Positions 43,513 through 53,806 of a DNA stretch of 64,000 nt are shown one piece after another. Where the stretch lies: contig JAEUIC010000001.1 of the NCBI GenBank assembly GCA_016795285.1, forward strand, positions 62,001 through 126,000, in the 5' to 3' direction. Below the pieces are notes generated by a model. It saw only the letters and a program-made list of their open reading frames with translations. It was not told where the DNA came from and ran no database searches. Source of the DNA: Planctomycetota bacterium. Lineage in GTDB: Bacteria > Planctomycetota > B15-G4 > SIAN01. The first letter of the stretch is position 1; each line of letters starts with the position of its first letter. A program made the position numbers and the translations under genes.

Positions 43513-44952
43513 TCACAGCAGCCGCAGCACCGAGACGAGCCCGCCCTTCTGCGCGACGTTCACCACGCGCCGGCGCGAGCCGCGGCCGAGCACGCCGAGG
43601 CGCTGCTCGCTGGCGTAGAGGCCGAGCACGGTGAAGTACTCGGCGAGGCCGAGGTTCCCCTCCTCGTCGATGACGGGGAAGTCCTTCTCCGCGACGGCGC
43701 GATAGCCCTGCACCACCCAGGTGCCGGGGTTCTTCACGCCGCGCTCGATCGCCTGCGACCAGGCGCGCTCGGAGCAGTCGCGGCCGAGCAGGATCCCCGA
43801 GCCGCCGTAGCTGCGGTTCGGCTTGAGCAGCAGCGACTCGCGCTCTGCGGCGAGCCATGGCAGCAGGTCGATCTCCTCGCCATCGGGGCCGCTGGTGCGC
43901 GTCTCCTCGATCAGCCGCGTCCACGGCACGTGCGCCTTGATGACGCGCCGCTCCTCGCTGGTGAAGGCGGCGGCGAAGCGCGGCTCGGTGAAGACCTGGA
44001 AAGCGCTCTTGTGGTCGAACTCGCCGGCGAGCGAGCTGATGCAGCGGCCGGTGCGCAGCGCGTGCTTGATGCCGCTCATGTCGACCCCCTCCTCCTCCTG
44101 CGCCGCGAGGTCGTTGATCTCGTGGTCGCGGTAGACGAGGTCGATCGGGTGGTCGACGCCGCTCTCGGTGAAGCAGAGCTCGCCGTCCTTCACGCGCAGC
44201 TCGCGCGGATCGACGTGCCAGCAGCTGACGCCGAGCGAGCGGAAGAAGCCGACGTTGAACGGGAACTCCTCGACGCCGCCCTGCAGCCCCTTGTACTGGC
44301 AGAGCGCCACGTTGAAGCGGCGCAGCTTCAGGCTGCGCGCGTGGTCGGCCAGCACCTCGAGCAGCACGCGGCGCGGGTCGTCGTTCATCTCGAGCAGCAG
44401 CGTCGGGGCGTGCTTGCGCAGCGCCGGCACGACGGTCTTCAGGATGATCTCGTCGACCGCCGGAGCGAGGTAGGTGCCGCCGGCGCCGATCGGGTTGTAC
44501 TCGAAGAACTGCGTGCTCTTCAGCCAGTCCTTGGTGCCGAAGTCGGAGGTCGCGTCCCAGCGGCCGAACAGCACGTCGGCCTGCTTGCCGCCGAGGTCGG
44601 CGAGCCACTTCTCCTCGCGCGGCGTCATCGGCAGGTAGCGGCGCGCGAGCGGATCGTCGCGCCAGAGCGCGTAGAGCTTGATCCAGGCGCCCTCCATCAC
44701 GCGGCAGATCTGGTGGAGGTAGTTGCGCTGGTTGCCACCCAGCACGCGCGGCCGCAGCAGGATCGGCGTCGGCTGCGGCCGGCCGTCGTCGTCCTCGTAG
44801 ACGACGCCGCGCGCGAGCCCCTCCTCGCGCACCTGCTGCTTCAGCCGCTTCAGCTCGTCGGGCGGCACCATCTGCAGCAGCCCGTTCAGCGTGGTGCCGA
44901 GGCTGTCCTTCAGGTTGCCGCCGCGCAGGAACGGTGTGCCGCTCTTCCCCAT
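43513..44952 (-). CDS. ATP-grasp-like protein, circularly permuted type
   Basis: 479 residues, cytoplasmic. The C-terminal half has LLLKPNRSYGGSGILLG, a strand-loop like the ATP-grasp nucleotide-binding region (the Lys and the Gly-rich loop), and GTWVVQGYR after it, like the QxxI/V strand of circularly permuted ATP-grasp enzymes. The N-terminal half includes RPRVLGGNQRNYLHQICR and FFEYNPIGAGGT. Such enzymes join a carboxylate to an amine or thiol with ATP. Substrate is unknown, and glutathionylspermidine-synthase-like activity is only one possibility. A good ribosome site GGAGGGA precedes ATG 44952. It lies 25 nt downstream of the helical secreted protein gene on the same strand. Confidence 0.6.
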   Translation of the reverse strand: MGKSGTPFLRGGNLKDSLGTTLNGLLQMVPPDELKRLKQQVREEGLARGVVYEDDDGRPQPTPILLRPRVLGGNQRNYLHQICRVMEGAWIKLYALWRDDPLARRYLPMTPREEKWLADLGGKQADVLFGRWDATSDFGTKDWLKSTQFFEYNPIGAGGTYLAPAVDEIILKTVVPALRKHAPTLLLEMNDDPRRVLLEVLADHARSLKLRRFNVALCQYKGLQGGVEEFPFNVGFFRSLGVSCWHVDPRELRVKDGELCFTESGVDHPIDLVYRDHEINDLAAQEEEGVDMSGIKHALRTGRCISSLAGEFDHKSAFQVFTEPRFAAAFTSEERRVIKAHVPWTRLIEETRTSGPDGEEIDLLPWLAAERESLLLKPNRSYGGSGILLGRDCSERAWSQAIERGVKNPGTWVVQGYRAVAEKDFPVIDEEGNLGLAEYFTVLGLYASEQRLGVLGRGSRRRVVNVAQKGGLVSVLRLL

Positions 44953-44977
44953 GCGTCCCTCCCTTGCAGGCGATCGG

Positions 44978-46690
44978 TCAGCGCTGCGCGTCGCCCGCTC
45001 GCGGCCACGGCCACGGGTTCTCGCCGTCGGCCTCGATGCGGATGCGGCCGTTGACGGTGTTCACCACGTAGCCGAGGTTGGCGATCGCCTGGCAGCAAGC
45101 GCGCTGCACCCACGCGTCGGAAGGGGGCCGCACGATGGCGACCTCGAAGACGAGGCCGGGCGCGCGCGCGGCGCGGAACGCGGCGAGCTCGGCGAAGTCG
45201 GGCAGCGGCGCCTGCACCTCGATGCACAGCAGCGCGTGCGCCTCGGCGAAGAGGTCGAGGCCGGCCGGATCGCGGTTCCACTCGCGCTCGATCAGGCCGA
45301 GCAGCTGCAGCGAGAGCACGCGGTTCTCGAGCTTCTCTTCGACCGCGAGCCAGCGCGCGTCGGCGCCGCCCTCCTCCTCGCGCACGTCGCGCTTGCTGCG
45401 CACCAGCGTGGCCAGCAGCACCGACAGGTCGGGCTCCTTGCCGATGCGCTCCTTGACCGCGGGCGTGCGGAAGAACTGGTCGCACAGGTAGGAGAGGGCG
45501 TTGTAGCGCAGGTCGCGCGCCTCGTACCAGGAGCGCTGCTCGTCGGGCTCGAACGGCTCCTCCTCGAGCGAGAAGAGCCGGTTGCCGGCAGCGAGCACGA
45601 GCTCGAGGTAGTGGCCGTCGAGCTGCTGGCCGAGCTCGGGCGCGACGGTGGCGCGCTTGCTCTGCAGCGCGAAGCGGAGGTTCTGCAGGCCGTCCATGCC
45701 GAGCAGCCGCTGGCCGCGCGGCTCGAGCAGGCAGCGCATCATCAGCGCGAACTCGGCGTCGCCGCCGACCTCCTGCAGGAAGCTGATCGCCGCGCGCAAC
45801 GTGCGCCCCTGGCCGGAGATCACCTGCGTCGCCTGCACCGGCTCGGTGCCATCGAGCAGCTGCTCGATCGCGGCGCCGGCCGCGGCGACCGCGCGCGCGC
45901 GCAGGAACGGGTCGAGGTCGGTCCGCCGCAGGAGGCGCGCGCAGGCGGAGAGGAGCGGCACCGTCTCGAGCGGATCGCTGTCGCCCATCAGCAGCGGCTT
46001 GATCGCGCCGAGCGCCTCGTCGACCGCGCCGCCGCGGTAGAGCCCCTCGATCGCCGCGCCGCGCTGCGTCGCGCGCCCCTCGGCGGCATCGCGCCGCAGC
46101 TGCGCCATCACCTCTTCCGCGCGCGCCACGCCCGCCGCGCGCAGCGTGCCGGCCGCGCGACCGAGCTGCCGCGCGATGCCGGCGCGGCTGTCGGGCGGCG
46201 TCGCCGCGTAGCCCGCGAGCAGCGCCTCGAGGTCGTCGCCATCGGGCGCGTCGGCGAGGATCATCGCCGCGGTGACGCCGATGAAGTCGAACGCGCCGCT
46301 CGGCGCGCGGCCCGCGAGACCGCGCAGGAAGGCGCGCAGGTCGGGGCGCTCGCGCAAGGCGCCGTACATCTCGGCGCGGAAGGCCACGTACTCCGGCGAG
46401 TAGTTGGCGTCGGGGTTCTCCATCGTCGACGGCAGCTTGCGCTGCGTCGCTTCCGACAGCACCGCGAAGAGCAAATCGGAGAAGAGCGCCTCGGTCGGCG
46501 TCGGCGCGGCGAGCAGCGCTTCGCGAGCGGTCGCCGCGTCGGAGGTGGCGCGCGCGCCGCGACCGCCGCGGCCGCCCCGCCCGCCGCGCGAGCCCGGTTC
46601 GCCTTGCGCGAGCGCCGGCGCGCTCCCGACCGCGATCGACAGCAGCAGGAGCGCGCGGCGCGCGGCGCTCCGGATCAGGTTCGTGTGCAT
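44978..46690 (-). CDS. secreted helical-repeat protein of unknown function
   Basis: 570 residues. A signal peptide (to about residue 29, APALAQG) is followed by an Arg/Gly-rich stretch (GSRGGRGGRGGRGARA) and then an almost all-helical body, with repeats of about 35-40 residues such as QRGAAIEGLYRGGAVDEALGAI that could form a HEAT- or TPR-like solenoid. No catalytic motif is seen. Start ATG 46690 fits the signal peptide; a TAGCGT -10 candidate lies seven bases upstream, so the mRNA may be leaderless. Probably co-transcribed with the ATP-grasp-like gene downstream. Function unknown. Confidence 0.75.
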   Translation of the reverse strand: MHTNLIRSAARRALLLLSIAVGSAPALAQGEPGSRGGRGGRGGRGARATSDAATAREALLAAPTPTEALFSDLLFAVLSEATQRKLPSTMENPDANYSPEYVAFRAEMYGALRERPDLRAFLRGLAGRAPSGAFDFIGVTAAMILADAPDGDDLEALLAGYAATPPDSRAGIARQLGRAAGTLRAAGVARAEEVMAQLRRDAAEGRATQRGAAIEGLYRGGAVDEALGAIKPLLMGDSDPLETVPLLSACARLLRRTDLDPFLRARAVAAAGAAIEQLLDGTEPVQATQVISGQGRTLRAAISFLQEVGGDAEFALMMRCLLEPRGQRLLGMDGLQNLRFALQSKRATVAPELGQQLDGHYLELVLAAGNRLFSLEEEPFEPDEQRSWYEARDLRYNALSYLCDQFFRTPAVKERIGKEPDLSVLLATLVRSKRDVREEEGGADARWLAVEEKLENRVLSLQLLGLIEREWNRDPAGLDLFAEAHALLCIEVQAPLPDFAELAAFRAARAPGLVFEVAIVRPPSDAWVQRACCQAIANLGYVVNTVNGRIRIEADGENPWPWPRAGDAQR

Positions 46691-46697
46691 GGCGGGC

Positions 46698-46707
46698 ACG
46701 CTACCAT
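46698..46707. promoter_or_regulatory. candidate divergent -10 pair between the helical protein and yceI genes
   Basis: TACCAT (46702-46707, plus) and TAGCGT (46703-46698, minus) share their TA bases. The plus element is 51 nt before the ATG at 46759; the minus one is seven bases before the ATG at 46690. Confidence 0.35.
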
Positions 46708-46758
46708 CCCGCCCGAATCGCGCCGCCGCGGCGGTGCCCCGCATCACCGGAGATCCCC

Positions 46759-47391
46759 ATGCTCGCCAAGCTCGCGCTCGCCGCCTCCGCCTTCGCCACG
46801 GTCGCCGCCCTGCCGCCGCAGGCCGCTCCCGCGCCGCAATCGGCGCCCGCCGCCGCGTCGGGTCGCTACGACATCGACAACATCCACTCCGCGGTCCTCT
46901 TCCGCATCAACCACCTCGGCGCCAGCAGCAGCTGGGGCCGCTTCAACCAGATCAAGGGCAGCCTCATCCTCGACGCCGAGAAGCCGGCCGAGTCGATGAT
47001 CACGCTCGAGATCGACGCGCGCAGCATCGACACCAACGACGAGACGGGCGTGCCCGACGAGCAGAAGGACGCCCGCGACAAGCACCTGCGCGGCCCCGAC
47101 TTCTTCAACGTCGAGGAGTTCCCCGCCATCACCTTCGAGTCGGAGAAAGTCGTTCCGAAGGGCGGCGGCAAGTTCGAGATCACCGGCCCGATGACGATGC
47201 ATGGCGTGACGAAGAGCATCACCGTCACGGCCGAGTACGTGGGCACGGCGACCGGCGCCTACTTCGGCACCGTGGCGGGCTACGACGCACGCTTCACCAT
47301 CGCGCGCGCCGACTTCGGCATCAACTACGCCCCCGACCTGCTCGGCAAGGAGATCGAGGTGATCCTCTCGCTCGAGGCGAAGAAGCGCTGA
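46759..47391 (+). CDS. YceI family protein
   Basis: 210 residues. A signal peptide (to about residue 19) and a Pro/Ala-rich spacer precede a lipocalin-like YceI barrel: YDIDNIHSAVLFRINHLG (HS and HLG), GRFNQIKGSLILD, IDARSIDTNDE, HLRGPDFFNVEEFPAITFES and a FGINYAPDLLGKEIEVIL end. Members bind isoprenoids or similar lipids in the periplasm. The family is often linked to quinone or respiratory needs and to alkaline/acid stress, but its role here is not evident. GGAG stands at a good distance from ATG 46759. The next gene starts 49 nt later. Confidence 0.92.
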   Translation: MLAKLALAASAFATVAALPPQAAPAPQSAPAAASGRYDIDNIHSAVLFRINHLGASSSWGRFNQIKGSLILDAEKPAESMITLEIDARSIDTNDETGVPDEQKDARDKHLRGPDFFNVEEFPAITFESEKVVPKGGGKFEITGPMTMHGVTKSITVTAEYVGTATGAYFGTVAGYDARFTIARADFGINYAPDLLGKEIEVILSLEAKKR

Positions 47392-47440
47392 GCGGCCGGG
47401 CGGGCGGCGCCTGCCGCCGCCGGCACCGCGAGGAGCGTCG

Positions 47441-48322
47441 ATGTTCGACTGGCTGATCGCCTGGTTCGAGGAGCAGATCGTCCAGCAGTGGCTGCAGACG
47501 CTCGGCGCGGCAGCCGTCACGGCCACGCTGCTCCAGGTGTTCGGCGCCATCGGCTCGTCGAGCCGCTCCTCGGTCGACGCCACCGCCTCGCTGCGCGGCG
47601 GCGCCACCGCGGCGGGTCTCGCGCTGGCCTTCCTGGCCGGGCTCTTCACGGTGATCGGCAGCCTGCCGGGGCTGCCACCGGCCGAGCGGTGGCAATGGAG
47701 CGCCTGGCTCGCGCTGGCGACGCTGCTGCTGCTCCTCTTCGAGGAGTCGCACGGCGCCGCGGCGGCGCTGCGCTTCGTGCTGCACGTCGCGCTGGTCGCC
47801 GCGCTCGCCTGGTGGATCGTGCGCCCCTCCGGCCGCGCGCGCGAATGGTCGCCGCTCGACGCGCAGCTCGTCTACCTCGGGGGCGGCCTCGCGCTCCTGC
47901 TCTTCCTGCTGCTCGGCGAGTCGCGCGCAACCCGGCAGCCGGCGTGGCGTTCGCTCCTGCCGATGGTGCTGGCCGCCGCCACCGCCGTCGCCTGCTTCGC
48001 CGAGCAGAGCGACAAGCTCGCCCGCTGCGCCGGCGGCCTCTTCGCCGCGCTGCTGGTCACCCTGCTCCTCTCGCTGGTGCGCCCCGCCGCGACCCTGCCG
48101 CGCAGCGCCATCGCGACGCCGACCCTCGCCTTCGCCGGGCTGCTCGCCTACTGCTTCGCCGCCCGCTACGTGTCGAGCGGCGCCACGCTGCTGCTCGGCG
48201 TCGCGTGGGGCAGCCTCCTCCTGCCGAGCGGCGAAGGCCGGCCGCGCCGCACGCTGCTGGTGGCGATCGCGGTGCCGCTCGCCGCCTGCATCGGCGCGTG
48301 GCTGATGCGCTCGCCGAGCTGA
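47441..48322 (+). CDS. polytopic membrane protein of unknown function
   Basis: 293 residues. About seven or eight hydrophobic helices: near 20-38, 55-75, 83-100, 106-125, 141-160, 170-186, 192-214, 222-243 and 262-288. Charged residues are few, mostly Arg in the loops (RSSRSS is absent; GSSSRSS lies near 40). No transport motif is recognised. A strong GAGGAG ribosome site precedes ATG 47441. It follows yceI on the same strand after 49 nt and may share its transcript, but the gap also leaves room for its own promoter. Confidence 0.75.
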   Translation: MFDWLIAWFEEQIVQQWLQTLGAAAVTATLLQVFGAIGSSSRSSVDATASLRGGATAAGLALAFLAGLFTVIGSLPGLPPAERWQWSAWLALATLLLLLFEESHGAAAALRFVLHVALVAALAWWIVRPSGRAREWSPLDAQLVYLGGGLALLLFLLLGESRATRQPAWRSLLPMVLAAATAVACFAEQSDKLARCAGGLFAALLVTLLLSLVRPAATLPRSAIATPTLAFAGLLAYCFAARYVSSGATLLLGVAWGSLLLPSGEGRPRRTLLVAIAVPLAACIGAWLMRSPS

Positions 48323-48418
48323 CCACGCGGGGCGCGAGGGGCAGGGCCGGTCGCGGGCGCGCGCCCGGATGAAGGAACGATGAAGACGGCGGCGGGAGAT
48401 CCCGGGTCGTTGCACACC

Positions 48419-48446
48419 TTGCCAGCGCAGCGAATGCAACTATCGT
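48419..48446 (+). promoter_or_regulatory. sigma70-type promoter before the Cys-rich secreted protein gene
   Basis: TTGCCA (48419-48424), 16 nt, TATCGT (48441-48446). Transcription would start near 48453, some 31 nt before ATG 48484. This is the best -35/-10 pair that I found in the window. Confidence 0.55.
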
Positions 48447-48483
48447 CCGCTGCCCTCGACCCCGCACCTCGGATGGAATCCCC

Positions 48484-49551
48484 ATGCACCGCCGCTTCTC
48501 CGCTGCTCGCGCCGCACTGCTCCCGTTGACCGCATTCGCCGCGCTCGCCACCGTCGCTGCCAACGCCGCCAACGCCGCCGTGGCCCTCGCGCCCGCCGCG
48601 CGCCCCGACAAGGGCGACTGCGACGGCGACAACGGTTGGCGCCTCGAGCTGCCCGAGTGCTCCGCGGTCGGCTCGACCGTCACCGTCTGCATGTCGGGCC
48701 CGGCCAACGCGATCGGCGGCTTCTACGCCTCGCTCGGCGACGGCCCGACGCGCACCAACTGTGGCATCCTCTGCCTCGACTTCCCGCCGATCGTCGCGGT
48801 GCAGTTCCAGTTCGACGGCGAGGGCAACTACTGCCTCGAGGACGAGCTGCCCGAGGACCTCGAGCTGATCGGCACGGTGATCTACGCGCAGTTCCTCACC
48901 TGCAAGCCGGCCGGCGTCTCGAACCAGGCGTCGCTCGAGATCATCGAGGACCTCGCGCCGGGCGACTTCGTCACCTTCAAGCAGGACGCGCTGGGCGTGA
49001 ACTGCGAGGGGCTCGGCGGGCCGGCCTGCCGCGTCGAGGAGTGGTTCGACCTCCTCTTCCCGAACGGCGTGATCCTCGGCGACCAGGATGGCGTCGACGG
49101 CGACGGCGAGTTCGCGATCGTCTTCACCAGCCCCTCGGCCATCGCCAAGTTCCTTCCCGACGACGGGCCGGTGGCGGAACTCGTGAGCGACCTCGTCGAT
49201 CCGGTCGAGACGCCGGCGGGCGCGTTCGCCGCCGAGCTGCTGGCGGCCAAGCTCAACTTCGCGCTCGACCAGGCGGGCGCCTACGACGACCTCAAGCTGC
49301 GCGTCCCGAAGAAGATCGGCGACCTCGAGCTGAAGAGCGGCGTCAACCGCGACCTGATCGGCTACACGGTGGCCGAGATGATCGCGATCTGCGACCTCGC
49401 GCTCTCCGGGGCGCTCGGCGAGGGCGACCTCGACATCAACGGCGACGGCGAGCTCGACGCCTACCTGACCGACCTCTCCGACGCGCTGAAGGAGATCAAC
49501 AAGAACTTCGACAGCGGCGGCGTGAATCTCGGCAACCTGAAGTACCGCTGA
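48484..49551 (+). CDS. Cys-rich secreted protein with dockerin-like calcium loop
   Basis: 355 residues. A signal peptide (to about residue 32) precedes a cysteine-rich part (about 40-190) with [24 protein letters not shown] and [10 protein letters not shown], perhaps a disulfide-bonded beta-sandwich, possibly cohesin-like. The C-terminal part has [22 protein letters not shown] (read in two pieces), a single calcium-binding loop plus helix of dockerin/EF-hand type. No family is recognised with certainty. Exported and probably calcium-stabilised; possibly a surface or cell-wall protein. It has its own clear promoter, and a small hairpin (GGCGCG with CGCGCC, 49555-49573) follows its stop, before the kinase gene. 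Confidence 0.75.
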   Translation: MHRRFSAARAALLPLTAFAALATVAANAANAAVALAPAARPDKGDCDGDNGWRLELPECSAVGSTVTVCMSGPANAIGGFYASLGDGPTRTNCGILCLDFPPIVAVQFQFDGEGNYCLEDELPEDLELIGTVIYAQFLTCKPAGVSNQASLEIIEDLAPGDFVTFKQDALGVNCEGLGGPACRVEEWFDLLFPNGVILGDQDGVDGDGEFAIVFTSPSAIAKFLPDDGPVAELVSDLVDPVETPAGAFAAELLAAKLNFALDQAGAYDDLKLRVPKKIGDLELKSGVNRDLIGYTVAEMIAICDLALSGALGEGDLDINGDGELDAYLTDLSDALKEINKNFDSGGVNLGNLKYR

Positions 49552-49591
49552 CCAGGCGCGGGTTCGCCGCGCCATCCCCTTCGAGGAAGCG

Positions 49592-52500
49592 ATGAGCGCG
49601 GCGGACCACCCCGAGAACTCGCGAGCCGGCCGCTCGCGCATCGTCCTGCGCGACGCCGATGCGGCGCCGGCGCCGATCGTCACGCCGCTGCCCGACCTGA
49701 AGCGCACCGGCCGCTACCAGGTGGCGGGCGAGCTCGCGCGCGGCGGCATGGGCGTCGTCTTGAAGGGGCACGACACCGACCTCGGCCGCGACGTCGCGAT
49801 GAAGGTGCTGCGCGAGGAGCACGCGCAGAACGACTCGGTCCTCCAGCGCTTCGTCGAGGAGGCGCAGATCGGCGGCCAGCTCCAGCACCCCGGCATCGTG
49901 CCGGTCTACGAGCTCGGCGAGGGCGAGGACGGCTTGCCGTTCTTCACCATGAAGCTGGTGAAGGGGCGCACGCTGTCGGCGCTGCTGCACGAGCGGCCCG
50001 AGCTGACCCACGACCGCCGCCGCTTCCTCGCCATCTTCGAGACGATCTGCCAGACGATCGCCTACGCCCACAGCCGCGGCGTGATCCATCGCGACCTGAA
50101 GCCGGCCAACGTGATGGTCGGCGCGTTCGGCGAGGTGCAGGTGGTCGACTGGGGGCTCGCCAAGGTGCTCGGCCAAGGCGGCGTCGTCGACGAGCGGCGC
50201 GCCCGCGACCCGAACCTGAGCATCATCGCGACGGTCCGCTCCGGCTCGGTCGGCTCGCAATCGCTCGCCGGCTCGGTGCTGGGCACGCCGGCGTACATGC
50301 CGCCCGAGCAGGCGCAGGGGCAGCTCGACCGCGTCGACGAGCGCGGCGACGTCTTCGCGCTCGGCGCGATCCTCTGCGAGCTGCTGACCGGCCAGCCGCC
50401 CTACGTCGGCAGCGGCGCCGACGTCTTCGATCTCGCCTCGCGCGGCGAGCTGACCCCCGCCTTCGCGCGGCTCGACGCGAGCGGCGCCGACCCGGAGCTG
50501 ATCGCGCTGGCGAAGCAGTGCCTCGCCCCGCTGCTCGAGCAGCGGCCGCGCAATGCGCAGGTGGTCGCCACGCGCATCGCCGCCTACATCGCCGAGCTCG
50601 AAGCGCGCGGGCAGGCGGCGCTGATCGCGGCCGCCGACGCGCGGGCGCGCGCGCGCGGGCTCCTGCTGGTCGCTTCGCTGCTGGCGCTGGTGGTGCTGGC
50701 GGGCGGCGGCTTCTGGTGGCAGCGCGAGCAGACGCGCGACCGCGCCGCGACCGGCGAGAAGAGCCTCTCCGCGGCGCTCGAGGAGGTCGTGGCGCTGCGC
50801 GCGAAGGCGCAGGCGGCGGCGGCCGGCGATGCCGCACCGTGGGAGCCCGCGTTCGCCGCGGCCGAGGGCGCCGCGCGCCTCGCCACGACGGTCGAGGCGA
50901 GCGACGAGCTGCGCGCGCGCGCCACGGCGCTGCGCGACGAGATCGCGGGGGCGCGCACGGCGGCCGTCGCGGAGGCGGCGCGCACGCAAGCCGACCGCGC
51001 GATGGTCGAGCGGCTGGCCGAGATCCGCGGCACCGAGCAGGATCCCAACGCTTCCACCGTCGACGACTTCGCCGCCGCCTTCCGCGACTACGGCATCGAC
51101 GTCGCGACGCTGGCGCCCGCGACCGCCGAGGAGCGCGTGAAGGCGAGCCGCATCGTGGTCGCGCTGGCGCTCGCGCTCGACTACTGGGCGGCGCTCGAGG
51201 AGGCGCGCGGCGGCGCGCTGGCCGACACGCTGCGGCCGATCGCGCGCGCGGCCGATCCCGACCCGTGGCGCACGCGGCTGCGCGACACGCCGCGCGGCGA
51301 CGCGCTGCTCGACCTCGCGGCCGGCGCCGACCTGGCGACGATGCCCGAGGAGAGCGTGATCGCGCTGATCTACGCCCTCTCGAACGACCGCTCGTTCGCG
51401 CCGTCGCTCGATGCGGCGGTCGACGTGGCGACGCGCGCGACGCTGCTCCACCCCGACAACTTCAACCTGCAGATGTCGCTGGCCGACCTCCACTTCCGCT
51501 ACGAGCCGCCGCACGCCGAGGAGGCGCTGCGCGCCGCGACCATCGCCGTCGCGCTGCGTCCCGATTCGTGGAACGCGTGGCGCCAGTCGGGCATGCGCTA
51601 CGTCGAGCTGCAGCGCGTGCCCGAGGCGGCGCGCTGCTTCGAGCGCTGCGTGGAACTGCGCCCGCGCCATGCGATCTCGCGCCTGAACCTCGCGCTGACG
51701 CTGGCGGCGCTCCACCGCGACGCCGAGGCGATCGTCCACTGCGACGCCGCGCTCGAGCTGCAGGGCACCTCCGCGAAGGTGCTGCTGGCGAAGGGGATGG
51801 CGCAGCAGAGCCTCGGCCGCGCGGCGGAGGCGATCGAGACGCTCGAGAAGGCGCTGAAGAGCTTCGTCGCGGCGTCGGGGACGTCGGCGCTGCGCGACCA
51901 GGTGCGCGCCCGTTCGCAGCTGGCGCTGGCGCTGCTGGCGCTCGGCCGCAGCGATGAGGCGAAGGCGCAGGCCGACCAGGCGATCGCGCTCGATCCGGGC
52001 GCGCGCGCGGCCTACGCCTTCCAGGCGCGCGGCCTGCTGCTGGCGCGCGGCGGCGACCTCGCGGGCGCGCGCACGGCGCTGGCGCAGGCCGCGACGCTCG
52101 AGCCGGGCGATCCGAGCCCGCGCCTCGCGTTGGCGGCGATCGAACGGCGCGCCGGCGAGCTCTCGGCCGCGGTGGCGGCGCTGCGCGAGGCGGTGGCGCT
52201 CGATCCGAAGGCGGCCGGCCCGCGCCAGCAGCTCGGCCTGCGGTTGCGCGAGGCGGGCGAAATCGACGCGGCGCTGGCGGAACTGACGCTGGCGACGCGC
52301 CTCGCGCCGCGCGATCCGACACCGCGCGCCGACCTCGGCTTCGCGCTGCGCGCGGCGGGCCGTTGGCGCGAGTCGCTCGAGTCGCTGCGCCGCGCCGAGG
52401 AGCTGCGCAGCGCGGCGCCGGCTGCCAGCGCCGCGTTGCCGCCGCTCACCAGCGCCATCGCCGACGGCGAGCGGCTGCTCTCCCTCGAACCGCGCCTCTC

Positions 52501-52993
52501 CGAGCTGCTGCAGCCGGCCGGCGCCCCCGCCGACGCGCGCGGCTGGCTCGACCTCGCCCGCCTCGCGCGCGGGCGCCGGCTCCACGTCGCCGCCGCCACC
52601 GCCTACTCGAAGGCGTTCGCCGCGGCGCCGCGCTTCGCCGAGGATGGCGCCGCCGGCGATCGACTCGACGCCGCCCGCAGCGCCGCGCAGGTGGCGAGCG
52701 GCCGCGCCGACGACGGCGCCGCGCTCGACGAGGCGGGCCGCGCGCTCTGGCGCAGCCAGGCGCTGCGCTGGCTCGCCGACGAGCTCTTGGTGGCGCGCGA
52801 GCTGATTGAGACCGGCAGCGACGAGGAGCTCGAGGCGGCCGCGCAGCGGGTCGCGCTGCTGCTGGCCGAACGCGACTTCGCCGGCGTGCGCGACGCCGCC
52901 GCGCTGGCCGCGCTGCCGGCCGCCGCTCGCGAGGAGTGGAGCGCGTTCTGGAGCGAGGCGCGCGAGCTGGCGGCGGCGCACGTCGGGGAGTGA
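49592..52993 (+). CDS. transmembrane Ser/Thr protein kinase with C-terminal TPR repeats
   Basis: 1133 residues. PknB-type kinase domain about 40-335: glycine loop [11 protein letters not shown], Lys71, [11 protein letters not shown] with Asp168, then VVDWGLAK, so DWG in place of DFG with metal-binding Asp186, and [11 protein letters not shown]. One membrane helix lies near 356-376. The extracytoplasmic half has a helical region with MAEIRG-like coiled parts, then about eight or more TPR units (for instance [29 protein letters not shown]) to the C-terminus. It probably phosphorylates cytoplasmic targets in response to proteins bound by the TPRs. ATG 49592 has GAGG seven bases upstream. Large kinase-TPR proteins are common in Planctomycetota. 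Confidence 0.92.
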   Translation: MSAADHPENSRAGRSRIVLRDADAAPAPIVTPLPDLKRTGRYQVAGELARGGMGVVLKGHDTDLGRDVAMKVLREEHAQNDSVLQRFVEEAQIGGQLQHPGIVPVYELGEGEDGLPFFTMKLVKGRTLSALLHERPELTHDRRRFLAIFETICQTIAYAHSRGVIHRDLKPANVMVGAFGEVQVVDWGLAKVLGQGGVVDERRARDPNLSIIATVRSGSVGSQSLAGSVLGTPAYMPPEQAQGQLDRVDERGDVFALGAILCELLTGQPPYVGSGADVFDLASRGELTPAFARLDASGADPELIALAKQCLAPLLEQRPRNAQVVATRIAAYIAELEARGQAALIAAADARARARGLLLVASLLALVVLAGGGFWWQREQTRDRAATGEKSLSAALEEVVALRAKAQAAAAGDAAPWEPAFAAAEGAARLATTVEASDELRARATALRDEIAGARTAAVAEAARTQADRAMVERLAEIRGTEQDPNASTVDDFAAAFRDYGIDVATLAPATAEERVKASRIVVALALALDYWAALEEARGGALADTLRPIARAADPDPWRTRLRDTPRGDALLDLAAGADLATMPEESVIALIYALSNDRSFAPSLDAAVDVATRATLLHPDNFNLQMSLADLHFRYEPPHAEEALRAATIAVALRPDSWNAWRQSGMRYVELQRVPEAARCFERCVELRPRHAISRLNLALTLAALHRDAEAIVHCDAALELQGTSAKVLLAKGMAQQSLGRAAEAIETLEKALKSFVAASGTSALRDQVRARSQLALALLALGRSDEAKAQADQAIALDPGARAAYAFQARGLLLARGGDLAGARTALAQAATLEPGDPSPRLALAAIERRAGELSAAVAALREAVALDPKAAGPRQQLGLRLREAGEIDAALAELTLATRLAPRDPTPRADLGFALRAAGRWRESLESLRRAEELRSAAPAASAALPPLTSAIADGERLLSLEPRLSELLQPAGAPADARGWLDLARLARGRRLHVAAATAYSKAFAAAPRFAEDGAAGDRLDAARSAAQVASGRADDGAALDEAGRALWRSQALRWLADELLVARELIETGSDEELEAAAQRVALLLAERDFAGVRDAAALAALPAAAREEWSAFWSEARELAAAHVGE

Positions 52994-53014
52994 GGCGACG
53001 AGTGAGCGTGCGCC

Positions 53015-53806
53015 TCACCGCTTGCGCGCCACCAGCAGCAAGTAGCGAGCGCCCCACGCGTAGGGGGTGCCGTCGGTCGATTGGAGCTGCGCTTCGACGT
53101 CGAAGCCGGCCGCGTGGAGCAGCTCGCGCAGCTCGCGGAGCGTGAAGACCCACTGGTAGCCCTTGCGGGTGAGGCTCTCCCCGCCGCGGAGGAACGTGTA
53201 GGTCGTCTCGACGCAGCCGTGGTCGACGAGGTAGCGGTTCTCCTCGAGGAAGAGGAAGTCGCCGATCGCCAGCCATTCCCGCTCACGCAGGTGGGGCAGC
53301 AGCGATTCGGCGACGTAGCCGCTGTCGAGCACGAAGCGCGCGCCCCGCTTCAGCGCGCGCGCGACGCCGGCGAGGTAGCCGCGCGTGGCGGACGGGTCGA
53401 CGTAGCCGAAGCTGTTGCCGAGCGCGAAGGCGCCGTCGAACGGGCCGGCGGCGGCGGAGCAAGCCGACAGCTCGCGCAGATCGACCGGCGCGAATTCCAC
53501 GGCCAGCTGGCGAGCGGCCGCCTCGGCACGCGCCTGCTCGAGCGCCTCGCGCGAGGCGTCGACGCCGATCGGCCGATGGCCGCGCGCCGCGAGCTCGAGC
53601 GAGTGGCGGCCAAGGCCGCAGGCGATGTCGAGCACGCGCGCGCCGGGCGGCAGTTGCAGCGCCTTCGCGAGGAAGTCGACCTCGACGCGCGTCTGCTCGG
53701 CGGGCACGGCCGCGCGCCAGAAGTCGAGCGCGAGGCCGCTGAAGAAAGTCTCGAACCAACGGGGATCGATCGCGTCCGCGGTGCGGACGACGGAAGAGTC
53801 GCTCAT
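53015..53806 (-). CDS. class I SAM-dependent methyltransferase
   Basis: 263 residues. Motif I VLDIACGLGRHSLELA binds SAM; acidic residue in GVDASREAL follows at the end of strand 2; motif at GPFDGAFALGNSFGY corresponds to strand 4, typical of small-molecule methyltransferases of the Methyltransf_25 type. C-terminal strands end in RYLLLVARKR. Substrate unknown. Start ATG 53806 has no good ribosome site; upstream in-frame ATG 53917 would add a non-homologous Arg-rich stretch. Converges with the kinase gene. A structured leader of about 260 nt may lie upstream. Confidence 0.85.
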   Translation of the reverse strand: MSDSSVVRTADAIDPRWFETFFSGLALDFWRAAVPAEQTRVEVDFLAKALQLPPGARVLDIACGLGRHSLELAARGHRPIGVDASREALEQARAEAAARQLAVEFAPVDLRELSACSAAAGPFDGAFALGNSFGYVDPSATRGYLAGVARALKRGARFVLDSGYVAESLLPHLREREWLAIGDFLFLEENRYLVDHGCVETTYTFLRGGESLTRKGYQWVFTLRELRELLHAAGFDVEAQLQSTDGTPYAWGARYLLLVARKR

